Positions 43,912 through 52,197 of a stretch of 64,000 bases of DNA are shown in pieces (the first letter of the stretch is position 1; every line of letters starts with the position of its first letter). Position numbers and translations under genes: made by a program. The DNA comes from Verrucomicrobiota bacterium (GTDB lineage Bacteria; Verrucomicrobiota; Verrucomicrobiia; Verrucomicrobiales; Verrucomicrobiaceae). The notes below the pieces were generated by a model. It was not told where the DNA came from, did no database searches, and saw only the letters and a list, made by a program, of their open reading frames with translations. Where the stretch lies: NCBI GenBank assembly GCA_025360015.1, contig JANYCZ010000041.1:1-64000 (forward strand). Direction: 5' to 3'.

Positions 43912-45462
43912 TCAGGCCTCCACCGGTTTCTCCGCCATCATCACGGGGTCAGCGGCTGGAGTGGGAGCCAGCCAGGTGGTGATCTCGGCCTTGATCCAGA
44001 CTTTGATCCCTGCCCAAAGCAAACGCGCGGCAGTGTGGTCTGGCGACAGGCTCATGAACGGCATCCAGACGTGCCCGTTGTTGGCGCGGCCGTAGATGCC
44101 CTTGCGCCGGCGCTCCGCCCCAAGACGCACAAAGCGCCGGTTGTAAAAGGCCATGAACCGCCCAAAAAACGCGCCCGCCTTCCCTTCATACGGCATGTGA
44201 ATCCATTCGGAATCCGGAGTGTCATACACCCCACGCACCGGGCCGAGGAAATACGCGGAGAGGTCGAGCAGAAAGGTGGCGTTGATCAGCTCCGCGTCGC
44301 CCATGTAGGAGTATTTGTCCTTGTAGAGGGAATTGAACCACAGGCGATAGCTGCGGGGGTAGGCCATGTTCAGGTAGTCGGTGATCGCCTGCGTGTTTTC
44401 ACCCGCCAGATTTTTGCGCACCAGATCGGTGGCCGCAGAGACGGTGTGGCCGCAGTAGTCCAGACCATGGCTGTACAAGGGGTCCATGAATCCGGCCGCG
44501 TCACCGACCATAACCCAGCGATTGCCGGCGATGCGCTCGGAGCGATACGCAAGGTTCTTGTAGTAGAAGGTGTCGTCGGCATCCGGCACGGCATTTTCAA
44601 ACATGAGCCGGCCAATGGGATTCGCCATCAAATGCGCCTGCAGGCGGGCCAGGAGCGAGGGCCCCTCCGGCAGGGTGAAAAAGCGCCGGTCCCAGGTGAT
44701 GCCGGCGCTGTAGCTGCCATCGGCAAGCGGGATGATCCAGCACCACCAGCCGTGGCCCATGAGATGATTCGTGGCCGTGGTGCGGAGCTGGCTCACGTTT
44801 TTCATGAGCTTCGGGTGCATCTTGCGGCTCTTGAAGCTGTCGAGCCCGTTCACGTTGCGGAAGCGGCACCAGATGGACGAGGTGGGGTGCTCGCTCTCCA
44901 TGCTGCGGTGCACCCCGAGCTTCTTCGCCAGGACGGCGGCCTTGCCGGAGGCATCGATCAGCCAGCGCGTGGTGACGGTGCGCATCTGCCCATCCTGCGG
45001 CATGATTTCAAGCGTGTGCGGGGACTCGTCTTCGGAGAGCGCGAAGGTCTTGATCGTGGCGGGGCGCAGCAGCTCGCAGCCAAAGTCGCAGGCCTCCTTG
45101 AGCAGGTGCTCATCGAGGATGGCGCGATCGAGCTGGAAGGTGGGCAGGCGCGACTGGTAACGGGGGCCGATTTCGGTCAGATCCCCCACATCATCGTGCG
45201 GAGTCTTGCAAAACCACATGCGCAGACCGTGTTTTTGATAGTGATGCGCGCTAAGATGATCGCCCTGATGCAGCACGCGGGTGAGGAAGCAGCCCGCAAC
45301 CTCAGAGGTGCTTTCCCCCACTTTTCGGTCGAACTTCACCGTGCGCTCCACGATAAGAATGCGCAGGGCGGGATCCTCGCGTTTGAGCATCATGCCCGCC
45401 GCTGCGCCGGAAAAAGCGCCGCCCATGATGACCACGTCGTAATCTGTGTTAGATGAAGTCAT
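43912..45462 (-). CDS. FAD-dependent halogenase-like oxidoreductase
   Basis: A 516-residue flavoprotein. The FAD-binding GGAFSGAAAG (14-23), a KVGESTSEVAG segment (48-58) and a late VMVGDAAGFMDPLYSHGL region define the fold. Residues 240-245 read WCWIIP, a match to the WxWxIP motif that separates flavin-dependent halogenases from monooxygenases. Related genes sit in flexirubin, xanthomonadin and aryl-polyene loci. It is divergent from the acyltransferase gene with an 89-base gap. The substrate, and whether halogenation really occurs, cannot be read; a catalytic lysine could be Lys78 in the QKHGL segment (inference). Confidence 0.8.
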   Translation of the reverse strand: MTSSNTDYDVVIMGGAFSGAAAGMMLKREDPALRILIVERTVKFDRKVGESTSEVAGCFLTRVLHQGDHLSAHHYQKHGLRMWFCKTPHDDVGDLTEIGPRYQSRLPTFQLDRAILDEHLLKEACDFGCELLRPATIKTFALSEDESPHTLEIMPQDGQMRTVTTRWLIDASGKAAVLAKKLGVHRSMESEHPTSSIWCRFRNVNGLDSFKSRKMHPKLMKNVSQLRTTATNHLMGHGWWCWIIPLADGSYSAGITWDRRFFTLPEGPSLLARLQAHLMANPIGRLMFENAVPDADDTFYYKNLAYRSERIAGNRWVMVGDAAGFMDPLYSHGLDYCGHTVSAATDLVRKNLAGENTQAITDYLNMAYPRSYRLWFNSLYKDKYSYMGDAELINATFLLDLSAYFLGPVRGVYDTPDSEWIHMPYEGKAGAFFGRFMAFYNRRFVRLGAERRRKGIYGRANNGHVWMPFMSLSPDHTAARLLWAGIKVWIKAEITTWLAPTPAADPVMMAEKPVEA

Positions 45463-45551
45463 GCGTGCAAGTGCTGAAAAAGTCAGTTGTCGGAGGGGGT
45501 GTGACAGTCGAAACAGAACGTTTCATCTTATCCATGGTACGCCTTTAAATA

Positions 45552-46487
45552 ATGCCATCCGCTGATTCTGCAACCCACGAGCCGAACGCGCCCCCCCCTC
45601 CCCCGCGCATGGGGCTGCATGATGCATGCTGGACGAAGGCGATTCTGTCTCTCATGCGCTGGGTGCCCGCGCCCGTCTTCACGCTGCTGGCCTATCCCAT
45701 CTCGGCAATCGCTTATCTGCTGGCGGTGGAGCCGCGTGAGGCCATCCGTGCCAATCTAAGCGCCCTGCTTCCTGGCAAAGGCGACAGTTGTCTGGCAGGA
45801 TATCAGGTGTTTCTCCAGTTTTCACTGACCTATCTCGACCGGCTTTGGTACCTGCACTTTCGGCGTAAGATCGACTGGGAGATCATCGGCGAAGGCGACT
45901 TCGAGGATCTGGAAAAACACCCAGGAGGGGCGCTGATCTTCACTGTTCATTCGGGCAACTACGACATCGGTGCCAGCCTCTTCGCGCGCAAATTCACCCG
46001 GCCCGTCCACACCGTCCGCATGCCGGAGGCCTCGGACTCGCTGAAAAAACTGCGCCGGAAAGAGCTGTGTGACGAGGAGGGCCGTGAGCCGAATCTGCAT
46101 GTCCATTATAATGAGCCCGGCGGCCACCTCGGCATGGAGCTGTGCCGTCTGCTCATGGCCGGAGAAGTCGTCTGCGTGCAGGGCGACCGTGTGCTGGGCG
46201 AGGTGACCCCCACTCTGGCCAGCATTGATGGTGTGACTTACAAGATCCCGCGCGGGCCGCTGGTGCTCGCGGAGGTGACCGGAGTGCCGTGCTACCCCGT
46301 GTTTCTCAGTCGGAGAGGGCGGCTGGCCTACCGCATCGAGATCGGCAAACCCTTCTTCCAAGGCGGGAAGAAGCACAAGGCCGCCGAGATCAGCGCCGCG
46401 TGGCTCCCGGTGTTGCATTCCTTTCTTTTGCGGCACTGGGACCAATGGTTTGTGTTTGAACCGCTCGTCACCCGCGACCCGGCATGA
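45552..46487 (+). CDS. LpxL/HtrB-type lysophospholipid acyltransferase (LPLAT)
   Basis: A 311-residue membrane-associated acyltransferase. After a Pro-rich leader there is a hydrophobic segment near 40-60. The HX4D catalytic motif is His133 to Asp138 (TVHSGNYD). A GD-R-V-L (VQGDRVLG) region and an IPRGPLVLAEVTGVPCYPVF segment follow. LpxL-like proteins transfer acyl chains to lipid A, and related ones esterify aryl-polyene or flexirubin pigments. It is in the pigment-like block, divergent from the halogenase gene, and overlaps the deacetylase gene by ATGA. The real start may be the Met at residue 20. Confidence 0.88.
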   Translation: MPSADSATHEPNAPPPPPRMGLHDACWTKAILSLMRWVPAPVFTLLAYPISAIAYLLAVEPREAIRANLSALLPGKGDSCLAGYQVFLQFSLTYLDRLWYLHFRRKIDWEIIGEGDFEDLEKHPGGALIFTVHSGNYDIGASLFARKFTRPVHTVRMPEASDSLKKLRRKELCDEEGREPNLHVHYNEPGGHLGMELCRLLMAGEVVCVQGDRVLGEVTPTLASIDGVTYKIPRGPLVLAEVTGVPCYPVFLSRRGRLAYRIEIGKPFFQGGKKHKAAEISAAWLPVLHSFLLRHWDQWFVFEPLVTRDPA

Positions 46488-47308
46488 ACGCAGCCCTTCG
46501 TGCGAGGTCCCTGCGGCGTGCGTACTTTCGCTTCGCCCTGGCGCTGGCCCCCGCGGCCGGGGTGGTCTGGCTGGCATGGAATGGGTACGCACTGGGTGCG
46601 GCGCTGCTTTTCTGCACCGTGCTGACGACCATGATGATCGGCACGCTGGTGCCGCGCTGCGCGCTGTTTGGCCGCATGATCAAACAACTGCCGCAGGCTG
46701 GAAACGAGGTGCTGCTCACGATTGACGATGGCCCGCACCCGCAGCATACCCCGGCGATTCTCGATCTCCTGGATCAGCACGGCATCAAGGCGCTGTTCTT
46801 CCTGATCGGTGAGCGCGCCGCACAGCATCCGCAGCTCGTGCGTGACATCAGCGCGCGCGGCCATGAAATCGGCAACCACACGCAGACGCATCCTGCTGGC
46901 ACTTTCTGGATGCTGGGCCCGGTGCGCTTGTGGCGCGAGATCGCCGGCTGCCAGGAGGCGCTGACCGCCCTTTGCCCCGAGCACCCACCGCGCTTTTTCC
47001 GCCCGCCGGCCGGCCATCATAATCTTTTCACCGCACTCTTCGCGAATGCGCTGGGCCTGAAGATGATGCTGTGGAGCGCACGTGGATTTGACGGCGTGCT
47101 GACGGACGTGCCTGCCATCACGCAGCGGATCTCCCGCAGGCTGGAGGCGGGAGCCATCGTGCTGATTCACGAAGGGACGCCGGTGGCTGTCGAAGTCGCG
47201 CAGTCAGTGACCGCCCTGCTGGAGGGCAGCGGACTGAAATGCATACCGCCCGCCTCACTCGCGCTCCGCGACGACGAGGTGGTTGTTGAACGGCGTGCCG
47301 CCCCATAG
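46484..47308 (+). CDS. Membrane-anchored polysaccharide deacetylase (NodB homology)
   Basis: A 274-residue protein with two N-terminal membrane segments (about 14-60) and a NodB domain. Motif 1 is LLTIDDGPHPQHTP with catalytic Asp81 and metal Asp82; motif 2 is HEIGNHTQTHP with His132 and His136; motif 3 is RFFRPPAGHHN. It removes acetyl groups from a sugar or amide substrate; a pigment-related role is guessed from position. It overlaps the acyltransferase by ATGA (46484-46487) and its 3' end overlaps the convergent methyltransferase gene by 54 bases. Confidence 0.88.
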   Translation: MNAALRARSLRRAYFRFALALAPAAGVVWLAWNGYALGAALLFCTVLTTMMIGTLVPRCALFGRMIKQLPQAGNEVLLTIDDGPHPQHTPAILDLLDQHGIKALFFLIGERAAQHPQLVRDISARGHEIGNHTQTHPAGTFWMLGPVRLWREIAGCQEALTALCPEHPPRFFRPPAGHHNLFTALFANALGLKMMLWSARGFDGVLTDVPAITQRISRRLEAGAIVLIHEGTPVAVEVAQSVTALLEGSGLKCIPPASLALRDDEVVVERRAAP

Positions 47309-47929
47309 CGGCTGCACGCGCACACGCAGGCCGGCGGCCGTGAGCACGGACTCGAACAATTCACGGTCCGGGTAGCAGACCGGCGAGCCTTTCATCCAAA
47401 ACGTCAGCTTGGCCAGCCAGTCTCCCACGACGGTGATGCGATAGCGGGGGGAGTCGTCCCGCAAACAGGTGCGGATGAGCAGCCTGCCACCGGGGGCCAC
47501 GCGGGAGGCGGCCGCGCTCAGCAGCGCCGCCTGCTCCGCCCGTGTGAAAAATTGCAGGATGTCCAGGATCACCACATGGCCGCTGCACTCCGGCAGTCCT
47601 TGGCGTGCATCACCGGTCATGAAGCTGAGACCGGCGTAGTCGCTGCGCGAGACCATGCTCTTGGCGCATTTGATTTTCTGCGGATCATAGTCAAACCCCG
47701 CGATGGGAGGGGTGAACCCCGCTTCTCTAAGATAAAATGCCAGGAGGCCGATCCCGCAGCCGATGTCCAACACCGGCAGGGCGGAGCCCGCCAGCTCCAG
47801 GGCCACCGCCGCATAGACGGGGTCGGAGCGCAGCTTCATGATCGAGTAGAAGCGCTCCCAGTGCTTGGTGGGCAGGTCGCAAAGGCGGGAGATGCGCCGC
47901 AGGGCTTTGGATGGCAAAGGAGCGTTCAT
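47255..47929 (-). CDS. Class I SAM-dependent methyltransferase
   Basis: A 224-residue methyltransferase. The SAM-binding motif VLDIGCGIGLLAFYL lies at 53-67, with GFDYDPQKIKCAK as the next acidic strand and VVILDILQFF as the motif IV region. It follows the ligase gene with an ATGA overlap at 47926-47929, which also fixes the start at 47929 rather than 47944. It ends 54 bases inside the convergent deacetylase gene. It probably methylates a hydroxyl or carboxyl of the product of this locus (inference). Confidence 0.87.
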   Translation of the reverse strand: MNAPLPSKALRRISRLCDLPTKHWERFYSIMKLRSDPVYAAVALELAGSALPVLDIGCGIGLLAFYLREAGFTPPIAGFDYDPQKIKCAKSMVSRSDYAGLSFMTGDARQGLPECSGHVVILDILQFFTRAEQAALLSAAASRVAPGGRLLIRTCLRDDSPRYRITVVGDWLAKLTFWMKGSPVCYPDRELFESVLTAAGLRVRVQPLWGGTPFNNHLVVAERE

Positions 47930-49113
47930 GATCTGCCAATCCATTTACGCGGGACTTCCCAAGGTGCGAGCAAGGAACAAGCGGTGATTTTAAAGGCGGC
48001 ATCAATCTGCGCCTGGGGCAGATCCAGCTCCACCACGATGTCCTGGCAGCGTTCGGGATCACGACTGCGCGCGCCACGGATGCACACCCGGTCCAGTTGG
48101 GAGGCGCGCCTGATTTTTTCGGCGATCTCGGCAGGGCTGAGCTTGCGCCCCGCCACATTGATCCCTGCGCCCGTGCACTGCTGAAAGCGCAGGCGTCTGC
48201 CGTGCGGCTCGATCTGATCGCTGGTGGTGAACTCCCCGGCACCATAGCGCTCCTGCGGCAGCCGTTCATCGTACCCCAGGCCTACCGAACTGCTGGTCAC
48301 GACCAGACGGCCTTCGGCGTCGGTTTGCGCGTGCACGCCGGGGAGCAGGGTGCCGAGGTCGCTCCCCTCCTCACGCAGACCGGGCGTTTCATCCCAGGAC
48401 ACCGCGCCGCACTCGCTCGTGCCGTAGAGATTGTGAATCTTCAGACCATGCTGCTCCAGAGCCAGGCGCTCCAGGGCGGGTGTGAGCGGAGAGCCGGCGG
48501 AGATGGCGAGGCTGACGTTGTCAAAGTGGACGCCCCCCATCAGCCAGGCCTTCCACAAGGCGGGGACGCCGGGGAGAAACACGCGTGGGTGGTGCCGCAT
48601 GGCATCCATCAAGGGCTGTGCGAAAGGCTGCGGGGCAAAACAGGTCGGCACGCCATTGAGCAATGTTTGCAGCACCGTCATCGTCAGGCCTAAGGAATGC
48701 GCGCAGGAAATCGCCGCCACGCCAACGCCCCGCGCGCCGAGATCCAGAGCCGCATGCAGCCGGTCCACATCTGCGGCGATCTGGTCGAACGTGAAAAACT
48801 GGCAGCGGCGTACGCCCGTGCCGCCCACGGCCTGCTTAATGAGGGCCGTGCCTGCGGGCGGGGGGCATGCCGGAATGCGGCGGACGCGGTCCTTTTCCAC
48901 CAACTGCACCGGCACGCCGTGCAGAAAACCGGCCAGCAACTGGCGCAAAATTTGCGGCACATCGCCCTGCACCAGCACATGATCCCCGGCTGGCTTCTTG
49001 GCACGCGCCTGGGCATCCAGCTCGCGAAACGTGGTGGCACGTCCGTCAGCAAGATACAGGGCGGCCTGCGCGCCGCGCTCAGCTACAATACTTTCCCAGC
49101 GATCACCAAACAT
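47926..49113 (-). CDS. Truncated-style AMP-forming acyl/aryl acid ligase
   Basis: A 395-residue adenylate-forming enzyme, shorter than the usual 500 or more. Core motifs are degenerate or short: an A3-like AVGGTGVRRCQFFT, an A5 LYGTSECGAVSWDE, a TSDQIE segment, and INVAGRKLSPAEIAEKI (A8). The C-terminal A10 lysine (PxxxxGK) is replaced: the protein ends PRKWIGRS. In aryl-polyene loci such ligases activate the starter acid; here the missing lysine raises doubt about full activity. It is divergent from the ketosynthase and overlaps the methyltransferase gene. Confidence 0.8.
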   Translation of the reverse strand: MFGDRWESIVAERGAQAALYLADGRATTFRELDAQARAKKPAGDHVLVQGDVPQILRQLLAGFLHGVPVQLVEKDRVRRIPACPPPAGTALIKQAVGGTGVRRCQFFTFDQIAADVDRLHAALDLGARGVGVAAISCAHSLGLTMTVLQTLLNGVPTCFAPQPFAQPLMDAMRHHPRVFLPGVPALWKAWLMGGVHFDNVSLAISAGSPLTPALERLALEQHGLKIHNLYGTSECGAVSWDETPGLREEGSDLGTLLPGVHAQTDAEGRLVVTSSSVGLGYDERLPQERYGAGEFTTSDQIEPHGRRLRFQQCTGAGINVAGRKLSPAEIAEKIRRASQLDRVCIRGARSRDPERCQDIVVELDLPQAQIDAAFKITACSLLAPWEVPRKWIGRS

Positions 49114-49225
49114 TTGCAGTCCTTGCGGCGAAGCGTAAACGGTACGACTGCGCCGTGCGGTAGAATGAACCTTTGCGTTGGCAGTTCAACTCTCCTCACC
49201 ACGAATATCATCCATACCTGACCTA

Positions 49226-50449
49226 GTGCCTTTTCCTCCAAGCCAGAGCATCGCAATCACCGGAGCCGGGATCGTTTCTCCATTGGGCATGGGTCGCCTG
49301 GCGAATGAGCAGTCCCTGGCTGCGGACCGCACCGCGTTCAAGCCGGTCGAGTTGTTCGACACCAGCCAGCTCATCGCCAAAACGGCAGGCGTGGTGGATC
49401 TGCCCACGGAGAATCTGTTTCACCGCATCCCCCTGCACAAACAGACGTACATCGACCGTGGCACGCGCATGCTGCTCATCGCGATCCGTGAAGCCCTCGC
49501 GCAGGCGGGCCGGCAGAACATGGAAGGCATCGACGCCATCGTCATCGGCAGCTCCGCCGGGGCGATGCCGCTGGGGGAGGCTTATTTTGAGCATGCGCAT
49601 CAAGATGCAGGCCGTGTGCCGTCACAGCTTTCACGCGCGGAGCACTACCAGCCGCAGCGCCAGATGACCAGCGTCGCCACCGAGTTTGACTGGCGCGGCC
49701 CGATCATCATCGTCTCCAATGCCTGTGCCTCCGGTGCCAATGCCATCGGCTGGGGGGCGGACATGATCCGCTCCGGTCGGGCCAAGCGTGTGCTGGCGGG
49801 CGGCTATGATGCGCTGGCGCGACTGGTATTTGCCGGATTTGACACGCTGCACGCCCTGGCACCCAGCGGCATCCCGCGCCCCTTTGACGCGCAGCGGGAC
49901 GGCCTGGCTCTGGGCGAAGGCGCCGGTGTCATGCTGCTGGAAGCTGAAGACGTGCGACAAAGCCCAGTCCTCGGCTATGTCTCCGGCTACTCCACCGCCA
50001 CCGATCTGCACCACCTCACCCAGCCTGACCCCGCAGGCAAAGCGGCGATCCGCACCATGACCGCCGCCTGCGCCCAGAGCGGTATCACGCCAGCCCAGAT
50101 CGGCTACATCAATTCCCACGGCACGGGCACGCCCTTCAATGATGCGGCCGAAGCCGCCGCCATCGCCGCCTGGGCGGGAGATGCGGTGGCTGGCATCCCG
50201 GTCAGCTCCACGAAGTCCGCCATGGGGCATCTGCTCGGCGGTGCTGGAGCGGTGGAGGCCGTGATCTGTCTGATGGCCCTGCAAGGTCAGTGGCTGCCCG
50301 CGAGTCTGAACGTGCGCGAGCCTGATCCCGCCGTGCGCTTTGACTTGGTGCGTCATTTCAGGCGTGCCTCATTGGATTACGCGCTGACCAACTCCTTCGG
50401 GTTTGGCGGCACAAACGCGACCCTGGTGCTGCAAAGGAGGTCCGCATGA
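49226..50449 (+). CDS. Beta-ketoacyl synthase (KAS II type) of the biosynthetic block
   Basis: A 407-residue ketosynthase with a full triad: Cys167 (SNACASGANAIG), His298 (NSHGTGTPFND) and His335 (TKSAMGHLLGGAG). It lengthens a chain with malonyl units. A GTG at 49226 starts the family sequence (IAITGAGIVSPLG follows) and a TTG at 49178 is less likely. It is clearly distinct from fabF at 10916. It overlaps the chain-length-factor-like gene by ATGA (50446-50449), so the two are made together, as in type II polyketide KS/CLF pairs. No acyl carrier protein gene follows. Confidence 0.9.
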   Translation: MPFPPSQSIAITGAGIVSPLGMGRLANEQSLAADRTAFKPVELFDTSQLIAKTAGVVDLPTENLFHRIPLHKQTYIDRGTRMLLIAIREALAQAGRQNMEGIDAIVIGSSAGAMPLGEAYFEHAHQDAGRVPSQLSRAEHYQPQRQMTSVATEFDWRGPIIIVSNACASGANAIGWGADMIRSGRAKRVLAGGYDALARLVFAGFDTLHALAPSGIPRPFDAQRDGLALGEGAGVMLLEAEDVRQSPVLGYVSGYSTATDLHHLTQPDPAGKAAIRTMTAACAQSGITPAQIGYINSHGTGTPFNDAAEAAAIAAWAGDAVAGIPVSSTKSAMGHLLGGAGAVEAVICLMALQGQWLPASLNVREPDPAVRFDLVRHFRRASLDYALTNSFGFGGTNATLVLQRRSA

Positions 50450-51471
50450 ACGCGAGCAATATTCGCATCCGTGGAGTGGGCGCGGTGAGCTCCGCTGGCT
50501 GGAGCGCCGCCGCCACGCATCAGGCCGTGCTGGCAGGAACGCCGCTGCCCTCCAGCCCCTGCGCACGCCCTGGAGATGTGCGGAGCTGGCCTTGTGAGTC
50601 CCGCTTTGCGCCCGCCTCCCCGCCGGAAAAAATCACGCGCCATCCGCGGCTGCGCCGCTCCAGCGCGATCACCCGCTACTCGGTGGCTGCAGCCTTGGAG
50701 GCCCTGGCAGATGCCGGGTATGATCCCGCAGCACCGCCCCCCGGACTGGGCATTCTGTACATCATGATGAACGGCTGTGTGAACTACACCGGCCGCTTCT
50801 ACCATGAGGTGCTGGAAAATCCCGCCCAGGCCAGCCCTCTGATCTTTCCCGAAACCGTCTTCAACGCGCCCGCCTCGCACGTGGCCTCCTTCCTCGGGGT
50901 GGATGGCGCAGTCAGCACCCTGGTGGGCAGCCCAAACTCCATCATGGAGGCGCTGGACACCGCCGCGTACTGGATCAGCAGCGGCATCGTGGAGGAGTGC
51001 CTGCTCATCGCTGGTGAAGAATGCGACTGGCTGAGTGCCGAGGCGCTCACGTATTACCATCCCAAGCTCATCGCCTCCGAAGGTGCCGGAGCCCTCCTGC
51101 TCTCCGCCAGCGGGAATGGCCCGCGTGTCAGCGAGATCATCGGACCGCTGGCCTACCTCTCCTGGCAGGAACGCTGCGAACTGCTACCGGAACTTGCCGC
51201 GCAAACGCTGGCGCGTCTTCAAGGTCCCGCCACGCTCATCAATGACCGCACGGGGATCACGAAGCTTGACCACGCGGAGGCGGCGGCCTGGGCCGGGCAG
51301 CCCTGGACCTCGGTGCTCAGTCCGAAGTACGTTCTCGGTGAAAGCATGGGTGCCAGCACGGCGCTGCAACTGGTGCTGGGAACTCTGACGGTGCGGCAAA
51401 CGCAGCAGCCGGTGGTCCTCTCCATCCCGGGTGCGAATACGGCTGCTTATGCGTGTGTGCTGACGCCGTAG
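50446..51471 (+). CDS. Ketosynthase-like protein lacking all catalytic residues (chain-length-factor-like)
   Basis: A 341-residue protein with the thiolase fold of ketosynthases (opening IRIRGVGAVSSAGWS). The active-site cysteine region reads STLVGSPNSIMEAL, with Gly161-Ser162 where Cys would be; the first histidine region reads LINDRTGITKLDHAEA, and the second reads KYVLGESMGASTAL with Glu299 in place of His. All three catalytic residues are therefore changed. In type II polyketide systems such partners form a heterodimer with the ketosynthase and set chain length. Here it overlaps the true ketosynthase by ATGA. Confidence 0.83.
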   Translation: MNASNIRIRGVGAVSSAGWSAAATHQAVLAGTPLPSSPCARPGDVRSWPCESRFAPASPPEKITRHPRLRRSSAITRYSVAAALEALADAGYDPAAPPPGLGILYIMMNGCVNYTGRFYHEVLENPAQASPLIFPETVFNAPASHVASFLGVDGAVSTLVGSPNSIMEALDTAAYWISSGIVEECLLIAGEECDWLSAEALTYYHPKLIASEGAGALLLSASGNGPRVSEIIGPLAYLSWQERCELLPELAAQTLARLQGPATLINDRTGITKLDHAEAAAWAGQPWTSVLSPKYVLGESMGASTALQLVLGTLTVRQTQQPVVLSIPGANTAAYACVLTP

Positions 51472-51472
51472 G

Positions 51473-52117
51473 TCATTTCGGCGCGCCCGGCATTTTCATT
51501 TCGTTGTAGTCCGTGGGCGGCACGAACTCCTTGGCCTCCACGTTCTCTTCTTTGGCAGAGACTAAGGACGATACCACGCTTTTACCCATCATCGACATCT
51601 CAGACTTCACCACCATGCCGTCGAAATCTGAGGCCTGCGGGGAGAGGCCGGACATCGACCCGCCCACGATCTTGCCGAGCTTGTCGCTGATGGCGCTGAT
51701 CTCCTTGAACTTTGGAAAGTCCTTGGCCACCCAGAAGCGGCCTTTGCCCATCTGGCCTTCCCAGGTGTAAATTTCGGTGTCCCAGTCGCCAACCTTTTCC
51801 TTCTGGCCGGTCGCCACGGGTTTGGCGGCAGGCTTGTCGCCTGCGCCTTTCCCGGCCTTTTCCACGGCGGCCTTCATCGTGGCCAGATCCATCTTCATCA
51901 TCATTTTCTGCGCATGCATGAGCATCGTCATGCCCTCAGCGCCCACGATCACGGTCATCTTGTCGCCCATTTCCACCCGCGCCTGATCGCCCTTGATCTT
52001 GGTGGTGACCAAATTTTCCTGACCGGCCGTGTCGATCTTTTGCACAAGCACCCAGTCGGCTCGGGCGAGTGTGGCGGCGAACAGCAGGACGGCAAAGGTG
52101 AGGAAGGGCGTTTTCAT
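51473..52117 (-). CDS. Exported DUF4412-like protein
   Basis: A 214-residue exported protein. The signal peptide ends Ala-Arg-Ala. The body opens DWVLVQKIDTAGQENLVTTK, then a Met-rich stretch (MTMLMHAQKMMMKMDL) that fits DUF4412 proteins, then an Ala/Lys/Pro-rich linker and a second beta domain. Function is unknown; the family is periplasmic. It is convergent with the chain-length-factor-like gene, two bases apart. Confidence 0.65.
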   Translation of the reverse strand: MKTPFLTFAVLLFAATLARADWVLVQKIDTAGQENLVTTKIKGDQARVEMGDKMTVIVGAEGMTMLMHAQKMMMKMDLATMKAAVEKAGKGAGDKPAAKPVATGQKEKVGDWDTEIYTWEGQMGKGRFWVAKDFPKFKEISAISDKLGKIVGGSMSGLSPQASDFDGMVVKSEMSMMGKSVVSSLVSAKEENVEAKEFVPPTDYNEMKMPGAPK

Positions 52118-52197
52118 AGTGCCGCAGGCTACTCGAAAGCGCGGGTGAAGGTCAATCTCGAACGTCTCAGGTCTTGAACTGTATTCTTCCGCCCCTC

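Larger units (their letters stand above)
43912..51471. other. Candidate biosynthetic gene block: type II polyketide/aryl-polyene-like
   Basis: Seven adjacent genes form the block: halogenase-like flavoenzyme, LPLAT acyltransferase, polysaccharide deacetylase, methyltransferase, AMP-forming ligase, ketosynthase, and catalytically dead ketosynthase homologue. Three pairs overlap by ATGA. This set resembles the core of aryl-polyene, xanthomonadin and flexirubin loci. No acyl carrier protein, ketoreductase, dehydratase, thioesterase or exporter is visible in or beside the block, so it is either partial or completed elsewhere. The call is by gene content only. Confidence 0.6.

Noticed and set aside
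43795..45456. 553-codon plus-strand frame
   Set aside because: It is the mirror of the halogenase-like gene, which has clear FAD and WxWxIP motifs.
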